A DNA stretch of 64,000 nt from Nitrospira sp. (GTDB lineage: Bacteria > Nitrospirota > Nitrospiria > Nitrospirales > Nitrospiraceae): assembly GCA_005116835.1 (NCBI GenBank), contig SWDM01000004.1, positions 90,749-154,748 on the forward strand, in the 5' to 3' direction. Positions 52,277 through 62,312 of the stretch are shown in pieces. The position numbers and the translations under genes were made by a program. Under the pieces are notes generated by a model, which saw nothing but the letters and a program-made list of their open reading frames with translations, was not told the DNA's origin and searched no databases. How positions within the stretch are numbered: the first letter of the stretch is position 1; each line of letters begins with the position of its first letter.

Positions 52277-53437
52277 ATGAAGACAATCGTGATTCTCGGA
52301 TCGACCGGTTCAATCGGTACCAGCACGCTCGATATCGTGGACCGATTCCCGGGAGAGTTTTGCGTGGCAGGACTGACTGCCGGCAGCAACGATGAAAAAC
52401 TTGAAGACCAGATCCGTCGCTTCAAACCCCGTCTAGTGGCTCTATCGGACGCTTCCGCTGCCGCCAGACTCCGGCAACGTTGCGCGGGACTGCCTGTCGA
52501 AATTCTGGCCGGCCAAGAAGGGATCGTTCAAGTCGCCTCTGCGCCCGAAGCCGAACTTGTCATCTCTGCCATCGTGGGGGGAGCCGGCCTCGTGCCTACC
52601 CTAGCCGCGATCCGGTGCGGGACACAAATTGCGTTGGCCAACAAAGAACCGATGGTCATGGCGGGAAAGCTGATGCAGGACGAGGCGCGCAGGCATGGCG
52701 TTCGTATTTTCCCCGTCGATAGCGAACACAGTGCCATCTTTCAATCCCTAGAAGGCCACCGCAAAGAAGATGTCCGCCGTCTGATCTTGACGGCATCCGG
52801 AGGAGCCCTCTGGAATCTGAGCTCGGAAGAGCTGCAGGATGTCACACCGGAGCGGGCGCTCCAACATCCCAATTGGAAAATGGGCGCGAAAATCACGATC
52901 GATTCCGCCACACTGATGAACAAGGGACTTGAAGTGGTTGAAGCCCGCTGGCTCTTCGATATCCCGGAGTCCCAGATCGAGGTCATGGTCCACCGGGAGA
53001 GCATTATTCATTCTCTGGTAGAATATCAGGATCGATCGATGATCGCGCAATTGGGATTACCGGATATGCGAACCCCTATTTCTTATGCGATGAGATACCC
53101 TGGGCGCATGCCGCTGGACCTTCCTTCATTGGATCTGACGGAGATTGGGAAGTTGACGTTTTGCAAACCGGACCACGACCGGTTCCCCTGTCTGAGTCTC
53201 GGCTATGAATCCCTGCGGATCGGCGGTACGATGCCGGCCACGATGAACGCCGCAAATGAAATCGCCGTCGAGGCTTTCTTAAACGGAGGTGTCCGGTTCC
53301 CCGACATTGCGGCGATCATTCGCAGTACGATGGACGAGCACGCCACTAAAGAAGTCGACACCTTGGAAGACGCGCTGGAAGCTGATCGCTGGGCGAGAGA
53401 GAAAGCAGAATCGTTAGTTGTAGCATTAGCACGCTAG
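52277..53437 (+). CDS. dxr: 1-Deoxy-D-xylulose-5-phosphate reductoisomerase
   Basis: 386 residues, AAGGAG before the ATG. NADPH site ILGSTGSIGTSTLDIV; ALANKEPMVMAG; metal site PVDSEHSAIFQSLEG; LTASGGAL and NWKMGAKITIDSATLMNKGLEVVEA. It commits DXP to the MEP isoprenoid pathway, feeding UppS and the HpnD/HpnE branch in this window. Same strand as cdsA and rseP. Confidence 0.97.
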   Translation: MKTIVILGSTGSIGTSTLDIVDRFPGEFCVAGLTAGSNDEKLEDQIRRFKPRLVALSDASAAARLRQRCAGLPVEILAGQEGIVQVASAPEAELVISAIVGGAGLVPTLAAIRCGTQIALANKEPMVMAGKLMQDEARRHGVRIFPVDSEHSAIFQSLEGHRKEDVRRLILTASGGALWNLSSEELQDVTPERALQHPNWKMGAKITIDSATLMNKGLEVVEARWLFDIPESQIEVMVHRESIIHSLVEYQDRSMIAQLGLPDMRTPISYAMRYPGRMPLDLPSLDLTEIGKLTFCKPDHDRFPCLSLGYESLRIGGTMPATMNAANEIAVEAFLNGGVRFPDIAAIIRSTMDEHATKEVDTLEDALEADRWAREKAESLVVALAR

Positions 53438-53460
53438 GTCTACACGAAGGAGCATATACT

Positions 53461-54852
53461 TTGTTCATGGCATTCACCTGGTCTCCCGATACCGTCTGGT
53501 TGATCTTGCAAAAAGCCTGGTGGTTCCTGGTCGTTCTGGGTGTGTTAGTCGCATTCCATGAGCTCGGGCATTTCTTGGCCGCTCGATGGGTCGGCGTCAA
53601 AGTTCTCAAGTTTTCTCTCGGGTTTGGACCTAAGATCTTCGGCCGAAAAATGGGCGAAACAGAATACCTTCTCTCGGCTATTCCACTGGGTGGCTATGTA
53701 AAACTGTACGGAGAAGACGAAGCGGAGGCGACCACACAGGAAGACCGTGCACGGTCGTTCGCCCACAAAGGATTGTGGGGCAAAGTCCTGATCGTCGCGG
53801 CGGGGCCAGGGTTCAACTTCATCCTCGCCTATTTTATTTTTGCCGGGTGGCTCGCGACCGGCACTCCGCTTTTCGTTCCAACATTCCAGGACCTGAGCCC
53901 CGATATTGAAGCGATGGCCCCCGGCTCACCAGCAGATCTCGCGGGCATTCAAATCGGAGATCGTGTCAGCCGAGTAAATGGACAAGACATTTCGACAAGG
54001 AATGAACTCTTCGACGCGGTGGCGAAGAGCAAAGGACAGGCATTGACCCTTGAGATCAAACGGGGCGGACAGGCCAAGACTCTGACTATCACGCCCACCG
54101 TGGCGCCAGGGCCGCAAGCCTCTTCGCAGGAGCCAGGATACTACCTGGGCGTTGAAGAAACACCCCCGCTCGTGACGTCAGTCGTGCAAAGCTCTCCGGC
54201 GGCAAAAGCAGGGCTTCAAGCCGGGGACCATGTGACCAAGATTGAAGACCAAACGATCCATACCTGGTCTCAGATGACCGGGATCGTGAAAGAAAACCCC
54301 AACCACGAGTTACATATAGAAGTCTTGCGGGAAGGGCATCGCATTCCGTTGACCGTGACGCCCTCTGCAGAAAAGACAATGGTGAACGGCCAGTCGGTCG
54401 ACATCGGCAAAATCGGTATTTCAGGGCCAGGCCGTTCGATCATGCGCTCCAGCACCCCGCTGATGTCTCTCTATGACGGCTTGGGAGCCACATGGGGCTG
54501 GACTGAGCTGACTGCAATAGGCCTCTACAAAATGGTCGTGGGAGACATTTCCAGCAAAAACATCGGCGGCCCTCTGACGATCGCCAATATATCCGGAGAA
54601 GCCGCTGCTCAGGGAACTTCAAGTGTCATCTTTCTCATCGCCATTCTCAGTATCAATCTGGGGGTTCTCAATTTGCTTCCCATTCCCATTCTGGACGGCG
54701 GCCACCTCTTGTTTTTCCTGATCGAGGGTATCCTCAGAAAACCGCTCGGCGAACGACAGAGAGAAATCGCGCAACAGGCCGGCCTCGTGTTATTGGTGGG
54801 CGTCATGATCTTTGCATTTTGGAACGACCTCGAGCGAATTTTCCTGAAATAA
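53461..54852 (+). CDS. rseP: RIP metalloprotease RseP (site-2 protease)
   Basis: 463 residues from TTG 53461, which has AAGGAG eight bases upstream; ATG 53467 is spaced too far. Zinc site HELGH (33-37) in the first membrane helix, and LPIPILDGGHLLFFLIEG in the last ones with the third zinc ligand Asp. Two PDZ domains lie between (MAPGSPADLAGIQIGDRVSRV and VQSSPAAKAGLQAGDHVTKI). It cuts anti-sigma or signal-peptide remnants inside the membrane, usually as the second step after a DegS-like cut. The gene follows dxr directly. Confidence 0.95.
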   Translation: MFMAFTWSPDTVWLILQKAWWFLVVLGVLVAFHELGHFLAARWVGVKVLKFSLGFGPKIFGRKMGETEYLLSAIPLGGYVKLYGEDEAEATTQEDRARSFAHKGLWGKVLIVAAGPGFNFILAYFIFAGWLATGTPLFVPTFQDLSPDIEAMAPGSPADLAGIQIGDRVSRVNGQDISTRNELFDAVAKSKGQALTLEIKRGGQAKTLTITPTVAPGPQASSQEPGYYLGVEETPPLVTSVVQSSPAAKAGLQAGDHVTKIEDQTIHTWSQMTGIVKENPNHELHIEVLREGHRIPLTVTPSAEKTMVNGQSVDIGKIGISGPGRSIMRSSTPLMSLYDGLGATWGWTELTAIGLYKMVVGDISSKNIGGPLTIANISGEAAAQGTSSVIFLIAILSINLGVLNLLPIPILDGGHLLFFLIEGILRKPLGERQREIAQQAGLVLLVGVMIFAFWNDLERIFLK

Positions 54853-54960
54853 ATACAAACAACTCAACAGTCTGAAAGTCGAACGTCTCTATGTCACCAC
54901 AATCTTTTCCTATCTTCTTGCGCTCAGACTTGATGATTCGCTGACCCTTCTCACAACACC

Positions 54961-56661
54961 ATGCGAACCTCCCAAATCTTAATCCCCACATTGCGCGAAG
55001 ATCCGGGCGAAGCGGAAACAGTCAGCCATAAGCTCATGCTTAGGGCCGGTCTGATCCGCAAGGTCGCGGCAGGCATCTACACGTATCTCCCGCTCGGTCT
55101 CCGGGTCATTCGGAAAGTCGAACAGATCATCCGCGAAGAGATGAACCGGGCCGGCGCTCAAGAACTTCTCATGCCCATCGCATCGCCCGCAGAATTATGG
55201 CGAGAAACCGGCCGATGGAATTTTTACGGCAAAGAGTTGGTGCGATTTAAGGACCGCCACGAGCGCGAGTTCTGTTTGGGACCGACCCATGAGGAAGTCA
55301 TCACCGACCTGTTCAGACGGGAAGTCCGGTCTTATCGTCAGATGCCGCTGAACTTCTACCAAATTCAAACGAAGTTTCGCGATGAAATACGCCCTCGCTT
55401 CGGCCTCATGCGGGGACGCGAATTCATCATGAAAGACGCCTACAGCTTCGATCAGGACGAACCGAGCGCCATGCTCAGCTATCGGAAGATGTACGATGCC
55501 TACCATCGTATTTTCACACGCTGCGGCCTAACTTTTCGAGCCGTGGAGGCCGACACAGGCTTGATCGGCGGCAGCTCATCTCACGAATTCATGGTCCTCG
55601 CCGACACAGGTGAGAACACCATCGTCTACAGCGATACTGGCACCTACGCCGCCAATGTCGAGCAGGCCGAAGTGCTTCCTCCGTCCGATATGGATACGGA
55701 TGAAGCTCGTCCCCTGCAGGCCGTGAAGACGCCGCAATGCCGGACGGTTGAAGAGGTCACGAAATTCTTGAACATCCCCCCCTCGCGGCTCGTAAAGACG
55801 CTCCTCTACAAAGCAGGAAAAGATACGATTGCGGTATTGATACGGGGAGATCATGAAGCGAATGAGATCAAGATTCGACGGCTCCTGCAAGTAACCGATC
55901 TTGAGCTCGCCGCCCCCACCGTCGTCGAGCAGGTCACTGGAGCGCCCGTCGGATTTGCCGGTCCCATTGGCCTGAAAGACATCCGGATCATTGCCGACCA
56001 TGCAATCAAAGCGTCACGCAACGTAGTCGTCGGCGGCAATCAGGGCGATACGCACTACGTCGACGCAAACTGGGATCGGGATTTTCAGGTTGAGCAGTTT
56101 GCCGACCTGCGTAGCGCCTCCGCCGGAGATCCGTCACCGAAGAAAGACGGGACATTGAAGACGACGAGAGGCATCGAAGTCGGACATGTGTTCATGCTCG
56201 GCACCAAATACAGCGAAGCCATGAAGGCCTCTTTTCTGGATCTTCACGGCAAAGAATGCCTCGCCGTCATGGGATGCTACGGCATCGGAGTCGGACGCAC
56301 CGCCGCGTCGGCGATCGAACAGAACCACGATGCAAAAGGCATTATCTGGCCCTTCCCCATCGCGCCATTCCATGTGCATCTCCTCCCGCTCACCCAATCT
56401 GCGCAAACCGCGCAGGTCACCCAGCAATTGTATGACGAGCTGCAGACGGCAGGTTTCGAAGTACTGTGGGATGATCGGGACGAGCGGGCCGGTGTGAAGT
56501 TCAACGATGCGGATCTGATGGGAGCCCCATTTCAAGTCGTGGTCGGAGACAAGGGACTTGCCGAAGGAGTGGTGGAAGTCAAGACGCGAAAAGATGGGGT
56601 CAAGCTCAAGTTGCCTCCAGCGCAAGTCGCCGCTCATCTGGTCCGCACGCAAGCAGGATAG
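54961..56661 (+). CDS. proS: Prolyl-tRNA synthetase (bacterial type)
   Basis: 566 residues, full length with the bacterial editing insertion. Class II motifs: motif 2 [26 protein letters not shown], motif 3 [18 protein letters not shown]. The insertion domain (YxaA-type) spans ~225-385 and clears Ala-tRNAPro. The anticodon-binding domain closes the protein. It charges tRNAPro. No clear ribosome binding site; the start is the only one that keeps the N-terminal [13 protein letters not shown] pattern. Confidence 0.97.
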   Translation: MRTSQILIPTLREDPGEAETVSHKLMLRAGLIRKVAAGIYTYLPLGLRVIRKVEQIIREEMNRAGAQELLMPIASPAELWRETGRWNFYGKELVRFKDRHEREFCLGPTHEEVITDLFRREVRSYRQMPLNFYQIQTKFRDEIRPRFGLMRGREFIMKDAYSFDQDEPSAMLSYRKMYDAYHRIFTRCGLTFRAVEADTGLIGGSSSHEFMVLADTGENTIVYSDTGTYAANVEQAEVLPPSDMDTDEARPLQAVKTPQCRTVEEVTKFLNIPPSRLVKTLLYKAGKDTIAVLIRGDHEANEIKIRRLLQVTDLELAAPTVVEQVTGAPVGFAGPIGLKDIRIIADHAIKASRNVVVGGNQGDTHYVDANWDRDFQVEQFADLRSASAGDPSPKKDGTLKTTRGIEVGHVFMLGTKYSEAMKASFLDLHGKECLAVMGCYGIGVGRTAASAIEQNHDAKGIIWPFPIAPFHVHLLPLTQSAQTAQVTQQLYDELQTAGFEVLWDDRDERAGVKFNDADLMGAPFQVVVGDKGLAEGVVEVKTRKDGVKLKLPPAQVAAHLVRTQAG

Positions 56662-56875
56662 CTACCCTGCCCCCATCATCAACAAAGTCCTACTGACCGC
56701 GCCCAGAGCCATAAAATCCTGAAACCGCCTTTTCCTTGCCTTCCATCTTTGATCAGCTACACTGAGCCTCAATCTCTCCTTCAAAGCACCTAACGGTTAC
56801 GTAGATCGCGTGCTTTCTTCGTTGAGCGTGCGGATCCGCCGTTGACCCTTGCAGTCGATTTCAGGAGCCCAAGTA

Positions 56876-59194
56876 ATGCCGGCTAATCCCGTCCCGCAAA
56901 ATCTTCAGGAACTTCAGCAGAAAGTTGCCTTCGCCGAGAACGTCAAGCGCATCACGGATCAAATCCATGCTGCCAGCGATCTCGATCATATTCTCCTCGA
57001 TCTACGGAAAGAAGTGCTCGGCATCTTCGATGCGGAAGACCTCACCATCTTCGCCTTCGATCCTGAGAAAAAAGAGATTTTCTCCAAAGTCCCCAGCATC
57101 GACAGTGTCGAAGAATTTCGCATTCCCATCACCGAACAGAGCCTGGCCGGATTCTGCGCAAAATATCTCCGCCCAGTAAGTATTGCCGATGCCTATAACA
57201 TCGCCGAATTGCAAGGCATCCATCCTTCCCTCGTCCACGACACCTCCTACGATAAGCGGACCGGTTTCAAGACGAAACAAGTATTGACCTACCCGATCGT
57301 GGCGGACAACAAGTATCTGATGGGCGTCCTTCAACTTCTGAACAAGAAAACCGGTGTGCGGTTTACGAGAAAGGACGAAGAGTCCGTCGCCGAGATTGCA
57401 AAGGCACTCGGCATCGCCTTCTTTAATCTCCGCAAGGTATCGAAGAAAACCCCCACCAAATTCGATCTCCTGGTCATGAACAACCGTATCAGCCAAAATG
57501 ATTTGGACCAGGCAATTGCCGAAGCTCGAAAGGGTCTGTCGGACTTCGAGAGTATCCTGATCGAGAAGTACAAAGTGCCGAAAATCGAGATCGGAAAATC
57601 GCTCGCCCAGTTTCACAAATGCCCTTATATCGAGTACAGCGAACGAACACTTGTCGATGTCGAACTCTTAAAGAACCTGAACGTCGATTATCTGAAGAAA
57701 AACCATTGGATGCCCCTCAAGCGGGATCGGACCGCCATTGAAATCTTGACGGACGACCCAGGCGATCTCGATCGCGTGGCGGATATCAAGCGGACGTTCC
57801 CCGGCCTCAACATTCGTTTTGCCGTCAGTCTCCGTCGTGATATCGCCCAATTCCTGGGATCCGCCACAGGACAGGGGGTCGACGGAGGCAATGGCCGCAA
57901 GCTGGATGAGAACGTCTCCGATATTCTCGGCGAACTCGTCAACGAAGCCCAAGAAGCAGCAGCGGAGGACAACGCAGGCGGGCTCGATGAAAACGACAAT
58001 GCCATCGTACGGCTGGCTAACCAAATTATCGCCGATGCCTACCGGCAAGGCGCCTCCGATATTCACGTCGAACCCTATGGCGAAAAACGCGAGACGCTTG
58101 TCAGGTTTCGCGTTGACGGAGACTGCTTCGAGTACATGAAGATTCCCCAAAGCTATCGGCGCGCCATCGTCTCACGCCTGAAGATCATGGCCAGTCTCGA
58201 CATTGCAGAACGGCGCAAACCTCAGGACGGCAAGATCAAGTTTAAGCTGTCGGAGAACAAGGAAATCGAGTTGCGCGTCGCGACGATTCCGACCGCCGGA
58301 TACAACGAGGATGTCGTCATGCGTCTGCTGGCAGCCAGTGAGCCTTTGCCCCTCGACAAGATGGGCTTCTCGGATCGGAATCTCGCGGGAATCAAGGAAA
58401 TCGCCGCCAAACCTTACGGAATCATTCTCTGTGTTGGACCGACCGGTTCAGGAAAAACCACGACCCTGCACTCCGTCCTCGGTTTCATCAACACGCCCGA
58501 CATTAAAATTTGGACGGCGGAAGACCCGGTCGAAATCACCCAGTATGGGCTTCGGCAGGTGCAGGTCCAGCCAAAGATCGATTTCACATTTGCCAAAGCC
58601 ATGCGCGCCTTCCTCCGAGCCGATCCGGATGTCATTATGGTCGGAGAAATGCGCGATAAAGAAACGGCTGAGATCGGCATTGAAGCCTCATTGACCGGAC
58701 ACCTTGTCATGAGCACGCTCCACACCAACAGCGCGGTAGAAACCATCACTCGGCTTCTCGACATGGGCTGCGACTCGTTTAGCTTTGCCGATGCGATGTT
58801 GGGAGTTCTCGCACAGCGCCTCACTCGCCGCATATGCAAGGACTGCAAGGAGCAATATGTCGGGACCGATATAGAATACGAGGAAATCCGCCAGGGCTAT
58901 GGGCCTCAGCATTGGGATAAGCTCGGAATCCCCCAAGATAACACCTTCCGCCTGACCCGCGGGAAAGGATGTGAAACCTGCAACCGCACAGGCTTTAAGG
59001 GGCGAGTAGCCCTCCATGAATTGCTTCTGGGATCGGACCATCTCAAACGCCTGATTCAGACAAAGGCAAGAACTGAAGACATGCTGCAGCATGCCATTCA
59101 AGAAGGGATGACCACCCTCATGCAGGATGGAATCCAAAAGGTTCTGCTTGGCCAAACCACATTCAAGGAAGTCAAAGCAGTGGCCATCAAGTAG
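56876..59194 (+). CDS. GAF-domain GspE/PilB-type secretion or pilus ATPase
   Basis: 772 residues from ATG 56876 (AGGAG with an 8-base spacer). Residues ~10-180 are a GAF domain (LDHILLDLRKEVLGIFDAEDLTIFAFD; FRIPITEQSLAGFCAKYLRPVSIADAYNI). Residues ~200-330 match the GspE N-terminal (MshEN) unit that binds c-di-GMP in relatives. The ATPase follows: GPTGSGKTTTLHSVL (Walker A), SDIHVEPYG (Asp box), ADPDVIMVGEMRDKETAEIG (Walker B), MSTLHTNSAVETITRLLDMG (His box), and a Cys4 zinc site CKDCKEQ...CETCNRTG. It drives type IV pilus or type II secretion assembly. The GAF fusion is unusual. No pil or gsp partners are adjacent; proS is upstream. Confidence 0.92.
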   Translation: MPANPVPQNLQELQQKVAFAENVKRITDQIHAASDLDHILLDLRKEVLGIFDAEDLTIFAFDPEKKEIFSKVPSIDSVEEFRIPITEQSLAGFCAKYLRPVSIADAYNIAELQGIHPSLVHDTSYDKRTGFKTKQVLTYPIVADNKYLMGVLQLLNKKTGVRFTRKDEESVAEIAKALGIAFFNLRKVSKKTPTKFDLLVMNNRISQNDLDQAIAEARKGLSDFESILIEKYKVPKIEIGKSLAQFHKCPYIEYSERTLVDVELLKNLNVDYLKKNHWMPLKRDRTAIEILTDDPGDLDRVADIKRTFPGLNIRFAVSLRRDIAQFLGSATGQGVDGGNGRKLDENVSDILGELVNEAQEAAAEDNAGGLDENDNAIVRLANQIIADAYRQGASDIHVEPYGEKRETLVRFRVDGDCFEYMKIPQSYRRAIVSRLKIMASLDIAERRKPQDGKIKFKLSENKEIELRVATIPTAGYNEDVVMRLLAASEPLPLDKMGFSDRNLAGIKEIAAKPYGIILCVGPTGSGKTTTLHSVLGFINTPDIKIWTAEDPVEITQYGLRQVQVQPKIDFTFAKAMRAFLRADPDVIMVGEMRDKETAEIGIEASLTGHLVMSTLHTNSAVETITRLLDMGCDSFSFADAMLGVLAQRLTRRICKDCKEQYVGTDIEYEEIRQGYGPQHWDKLGIPQDNTFRLTRGKGCETCNRTGFKGRVALHELLLGSDHLKRLIQTKARTEDMLQHAIQEGMTTLMQDGIQKVLLGQTTFKEVKAVAIK

Positions 59195-59623
59195 TCTGTA
59201 TGTATGAATGCAGACTGCGCTGGCAGGATGCTGAAAGATCCGCTGGAGTTCTCACTCTCCCACCCTGTGCTTGCCAAGACAGCTTCTTCGCCCAGAAACG
59301 CGGCCTCGTCCCACACAAGGCCGCAGAGGATGATAAGCCCCCCCATTGATCGTCTGCCACGCGTGAGCTCCGCGCGATCAGTCACGCCAAGTGTATGCAC
59401 GCATAACGGTTGTCGCTTGACGCATGACGGCACGTTCTCATGCATCATTTTCACAGTGCTTCGTAGTGTGCATCAGAACTGGGTCGGAAAAAGAAAAACG
59501 ACTTTTCAGATCCTATGAGGGAGAAGTTAGCCCGCCAAGGGCTCCATCAAGAGTAGGTTCTATACCTGTGCAATGAAAAAGGAGCCGGAATTCGACAAAT
59601 GGGTTCAGCAAGCGGCACTGGCG
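59195..59623. other. Intergenic, hairpins, no gene
   Basis: 429 bases. GCGGCCT/AGGCCGC at 59300-59324 forms a hairpin. The start (GCTGGCAGGATGCTGAAAGA at 59219-59238) resembles repeats I recall from Nitrospira genomes; TCCGCTGG there is close to the TCCGCCAGC of 12314 and 62808. A 104-residue plus-strand ORF here has no start signal or domain and is judged accidental. Confidence 0.4.
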
Positions 59624-60040
59624 CTAGCGGGCAAGACGCGACGGCAAACAGGCTGGAGCCTTCACGGCTGTCGTTGACACGATAGTCACATACTTTTTCA
59701 GGCGAGTCTGCGCAGCAATGGATACTTTTGTAAAAGCCAGGCCAAAGAATTGATCCTTTGCCCACCGCACTTTGGCAACGGCGATATCGGCTGGCTTTAT
59801 TTGCTTGGGAAGGCGCAGGCGCAACGTGACTTCATCTCCGGGCCTGATCTCAGCCTCCGTGCTGACTCGGGCGCCGCGTATCGAAAGATCATAGACCACA
59901 CCCAAGTCGACACCTGGGCTCCTTAACCAACGACGAGACACACAATGAGAAAGGGCGCAGACAAAGGGGGCCGAGATGCGGACCCGAGGATGCTGACGGA
60001 ATTTATTTAGGACGGAGGATCGATGCGGGTTCTGTATCAT
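59624..60040 (-). CDS. Single-domain PilZ protein
   Basis: 138 residues. PilZ motifs RQHPRVR (R-x3-R at residues 15-19) and YDLSIRGARVS (D-x-S-x2-G), then EVTLRLRLPKQ and AKVRWAKDQFFGLAFTKV. These are the c-di-GMP-contacting residues of PilZ. It lies 430 bases from the GAF-GspE ATPase, which could be a target, since small PilZ proteins act on pilus motors. The regulatory link is inference. The start ATG has a weak GGGATG site. Confidence 0.85.
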   Translation of the reverse strand: MIQNPHRSSVLNKFRQHPRVRISAPFVCALSHCVSRRWLRSPGVDLGVVYDLSIRGARVSTEAEIRPGDEVTLRLRLPKQIKPADIAVAKVRWAKDQFFGLAFTKVSIAAQTRLKKYVTIVSTTAVKAPACLPSRLAR

Positions 60041-60455
60041 AGAGCATCCCTACCCTGTTTCTACCGTACATCAGCATCCCTTCTTTACAAATACAATTCT
60101 TCAAATGCGCCGATCGATTCATCGTCTGAGGGGAACTCATTCCGCCGCCAAACGAAGGCCTATTCGCCATACAAGTTATGTAATTAGCTAAATACCCTAT
60201 TTGACTACCCTCCTGCCCCATGTTATTGTACTCAATCGTACGAGCCAGTATAATCCTAGCGACTGATTCCATCGCTTCATCTCAGCGTGATCGGCCCCTG
60301 GGGTAGTTGCTTGCCCATACGTTCCATCCTATTCTGCACGTGGGCGCCGACAGAAAGATGGATAAACGAGTTTCAGTATTCCTATTCGCCCCCCTCATCA
60401 CCATGGGCGTTTTCTCACACTGAAGATGCCGCGTTCCATCTGTAAAGGAGAGATT
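60041..60455. other. Intergenic, no gene
   Basis: 415 bases between the divergent PilZ gene and the small basic gene. The base composition is more AT-rich around 60060-60250. No ORF or strong promoter was recognised; the promoter for both flanking genes should lie here. Confidence 0.4.
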
Positions 60456-60728
60456 ATGAAACTGTCCACAGGGTGGCGAGCAGACAAGACAAGAAAAAAC
60501 CGTGCACGGGCGACAAGAAAGCCGAAAATCCGATGGGAAGTACTCGGCCTGCCTGGCCCTATCGTTCCTGGTCTGACGACCTCCATGGAAGATATCCGTC
60601 TTCAAGTGTCAAACATGGCTAGCCGTGGGTTCGGCCAAGGTACTCGCTCCCGTACGGCTGAACGAGAAGCAAAAACCACTAGCCGTGCACCTGAGCCAAA
60701 CAACAAGAGACGTCGCGGAGCGGCGTAA
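60456..60728 (+). CDS. Small basic protein of unknown function
   Basis: 90 residues from ATG 60456, with a very strong AAAGGAGA seven bases upstream. Highly basic: MKLSTGWRADKTRKNRARATRK at the start, then the ordered part WEVLGLPGPIVPGLTTSMEDIRLQVSNM, and an Arg/Lys-rich tail (NNKRRRGAA). Basic tails and a compact centre fit nucleic-acid binding, for instance a helicase-linked or ribosome-linked role. A DEAD-box helicase is convergent 350 bases away. No family recognised. Confidence 0.6.
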   Translation: MKLSTGWRADKTRKNRARATRKPKIRWEVLGLPGPIVPGLTTSMEDIRLQVSNMASRGFGQGTRSRTAEREAKTTSRAPEPNNKRRRGAA

Positions 60729-60811
60729 TCACCTCATCATAAGATTTAGTAAGGCCATATAGGCACATGATTGGGCGACTCACTCGGAGTTGCCGGTCAA
60801 AGGAGGGCGCC

Positions 60812-61000
60812 ATCGGACGAGCAGGAAAAACAACCATCGCAAAGCGCGACCGCGAGAAAGCCAAGCAAGTTCAGCGTCGCGAGAAGGATGTCCGTCGAGA
60901 ACAGCGCAAGACTGAGAAGCCGGCTCGCCCTTCGAATACAGGGGGCGAGGATCCTGATTTGGCCGGACTACAGTGGGGCCCTCAAGAGCCCCTATATTAG
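60812..61000 (+). CDS. Small charged protein, possible ATC start
   Basis: 62 residues if read from ATC at 60812. A near-perfect AAAGGAGG lies just before it (60799-60806), a position fitting a start but not the ATG at 60767. Read as IGRAGKTTIAKRDREKAKQ, it looks like small basic proteins beginning MGRxGK, with Met replaced by the initiator at ATC. The sequence continues VQRREKDVRREQRKTEKPAR and ends in an acidic EDPDLAGLQWGPQ. If the ATC is not used, ATG 60767 is the only start and gives 77 residues. A small RNA-binding role is a guess. Confidence 0.5.
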   Translation: MGRAGKTTIAKRDREKAKQVQRREKDVRREQRKTEKPARPSNTGGEDPDLAGLQWGPQEPLY

Positions 61001-61076
61001 GGACAGCGGAAACGCGACCACCTCGCACCAGATCAAGTCTATATCTTGCGCGGCTTCTTACAAAGCGATCAGATTC

Positions 61077-62312
61077 TTACGTAGAGGGACTCGGCTGATT
61101 CCGACGTCGATCCTGAGCTGAGCGCCCCCACCGTTGACTGTCGCCAGGAAGACGGTCCGGTATTTTTAAATGGGGGCGATCGAGAACGTGACCCCCTTCT
61201 GCCACCGGCACAGAATGCCCTAGCAGCGTTTCAATCGCGCGCAGCTGATCGCGATCCTCGTACGTGACGAAGCTGCTGGCTCGCCCCGTCATCTTCATCC
61301 GGGCTGTCCGTCCTATACGATGGATATAGTCTTCAGGACAATTCGGCAAATCGTAGTTCACGACGTGGCCGATATTTGCCACATCAATTCCGCGGGCTGC
61401 GATATCCGTTGCGACAAGAATCCTGACCTGTCCTCGTTTAAATCCTTCGAGCGCGCGAAGGCGCTGGGGAAGACTGCGGTCGCCATGAATGACCGCGACA
61501 CGGTGGCCGGCCTGTTCGAGCGCCTCCCCGAGTCGATCGACCCGATTCTTGGTCCGAGCGAATACAAGGACAGTCCCTCGTTCCGCTCCCAGCAACGACA
61601 CCAATAGACTAGTCTTCCCCTGGGAGGTCGTATGGTGCACTGTCTGAGTCACACCATCGGCCGTGGTCGAGGACGGAGTCACCATCACATGGACCGCGTC
61701 ATTTAGACTCGCTTGAACCAAGCGAGTGACATCCATCTGCATCGTGGCGGAAAAGAGTAACGTCTGGCGCTCAACCGGCAACGCGTCGAGAATCTGATTG
61801 ATCTGAGGGGCAAACCCCATATCGAGCATACGATCCGCTTCATCGAGCACTAGAATTTTAATCGGAGCCAGATTGATCGTCCCATTCCACATATGATCCA
61901 GCAAACGCCCCGGTGTGGCAACCAGAACATCGGGCAGCTGACGCAATCCTCTGATCTGCGCCTGCATATCGCTCCCTCCGACAATGACCGTGGCAGAGAC
62001 GCCGTGGCTTCGACCGAGCTTCTCGATTGTGCCATTGATCTGCAAGGCCAATTCGCGTGTGGGTGCGAGAATCAATGCGTGCGGCTGGCCTTTTGGCAGG
62101 GCTGCCAGCCGTTCGATCATGGGGATAACGAACGCGGCTGTCTTCCCCGTACCAGTCTGGGCACAGCCGATAACGTCCCTACCCTCCAGGGCCGGTGGAA
62201 TAGCTTGAGCTTGAATGGGAGTGGGAACCATTAGTCCTGCTGCAGTCAAGTCCTTCAAGAGGGGCTCAGACAAACCGAGGGAGTGAAAACTCGTGTGAAC
62301 AGAGGTATGCAA
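61077..62312 (-). CDS. DEAD-box RNA helicase (RhlE-like)
   Basis: 411 residues from TTG 62312, with AAAGGA upstream. Q motif (FHSLGLSEPLLKDLTAAGLMVPTPIQ), motif I AQTGTGKT, Ia PTRELALQI, GG, TPGRLLDHM, II DEAD, III SAT, IV VLVFARTKNRVD, V ATDIAARGIDV, VI HRIGRTARMKM. The C-terminal tail is short and basic (RWGRSAQDRRRNQPSPST). It unwinds RNA in the cytosol during ribosome assembly or decay. Convergent with the two small basic genes. Confidence 0.95.
   Translation of the reverse strand: MHTSVHTSFHSLGLSEPLLKDLTAAGLMVPTPIQAQAIPPALEGRDVIGCAQTGTGKTAAFVIPMIERLAALPKGQPHALILAPTRELALQINGTIEKLGRSHGVSATVIVGGSDMQAQIRGLRQLPDVLVATPGRLLDHMWNGTINLAPIKILVLDEADRMLDMGFAPQINQILDALPVERQTLLFSATMQMDVTRLVQASLNDAVHVMVTPSSTTADGVTQTVHHTTSQGKTSLLVSLLGAERGTVLVFARTKNRVDRLGEALEQAGHRVAVIHGDRSLPQRLRALEGFKRGQVRILVATDIAARGIDVANIGHVVNYDLPNCPEDYIHRIGRTARMKMTGRASSFVTYEDRDQLRAIETLLGHSVPVAEGGHVLDRPHLKIPDRLPGDSQRWGRSAQDRRRNQPSPST

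Noticed and set aside
53461-53469. ATG 53467 as the start of rseP
   Set aside because: The AAGGAG is 14 bases away from it, whereas TTG 53461 is eight bases away, the better spacing.
59204-59518. A 104-codon plus-strand ORF after the GspE-like gene
   Set aside because: No start signal, low-complexity Ser/Arg composition and no recognisable domain; it overlaps repeat-like sequence.
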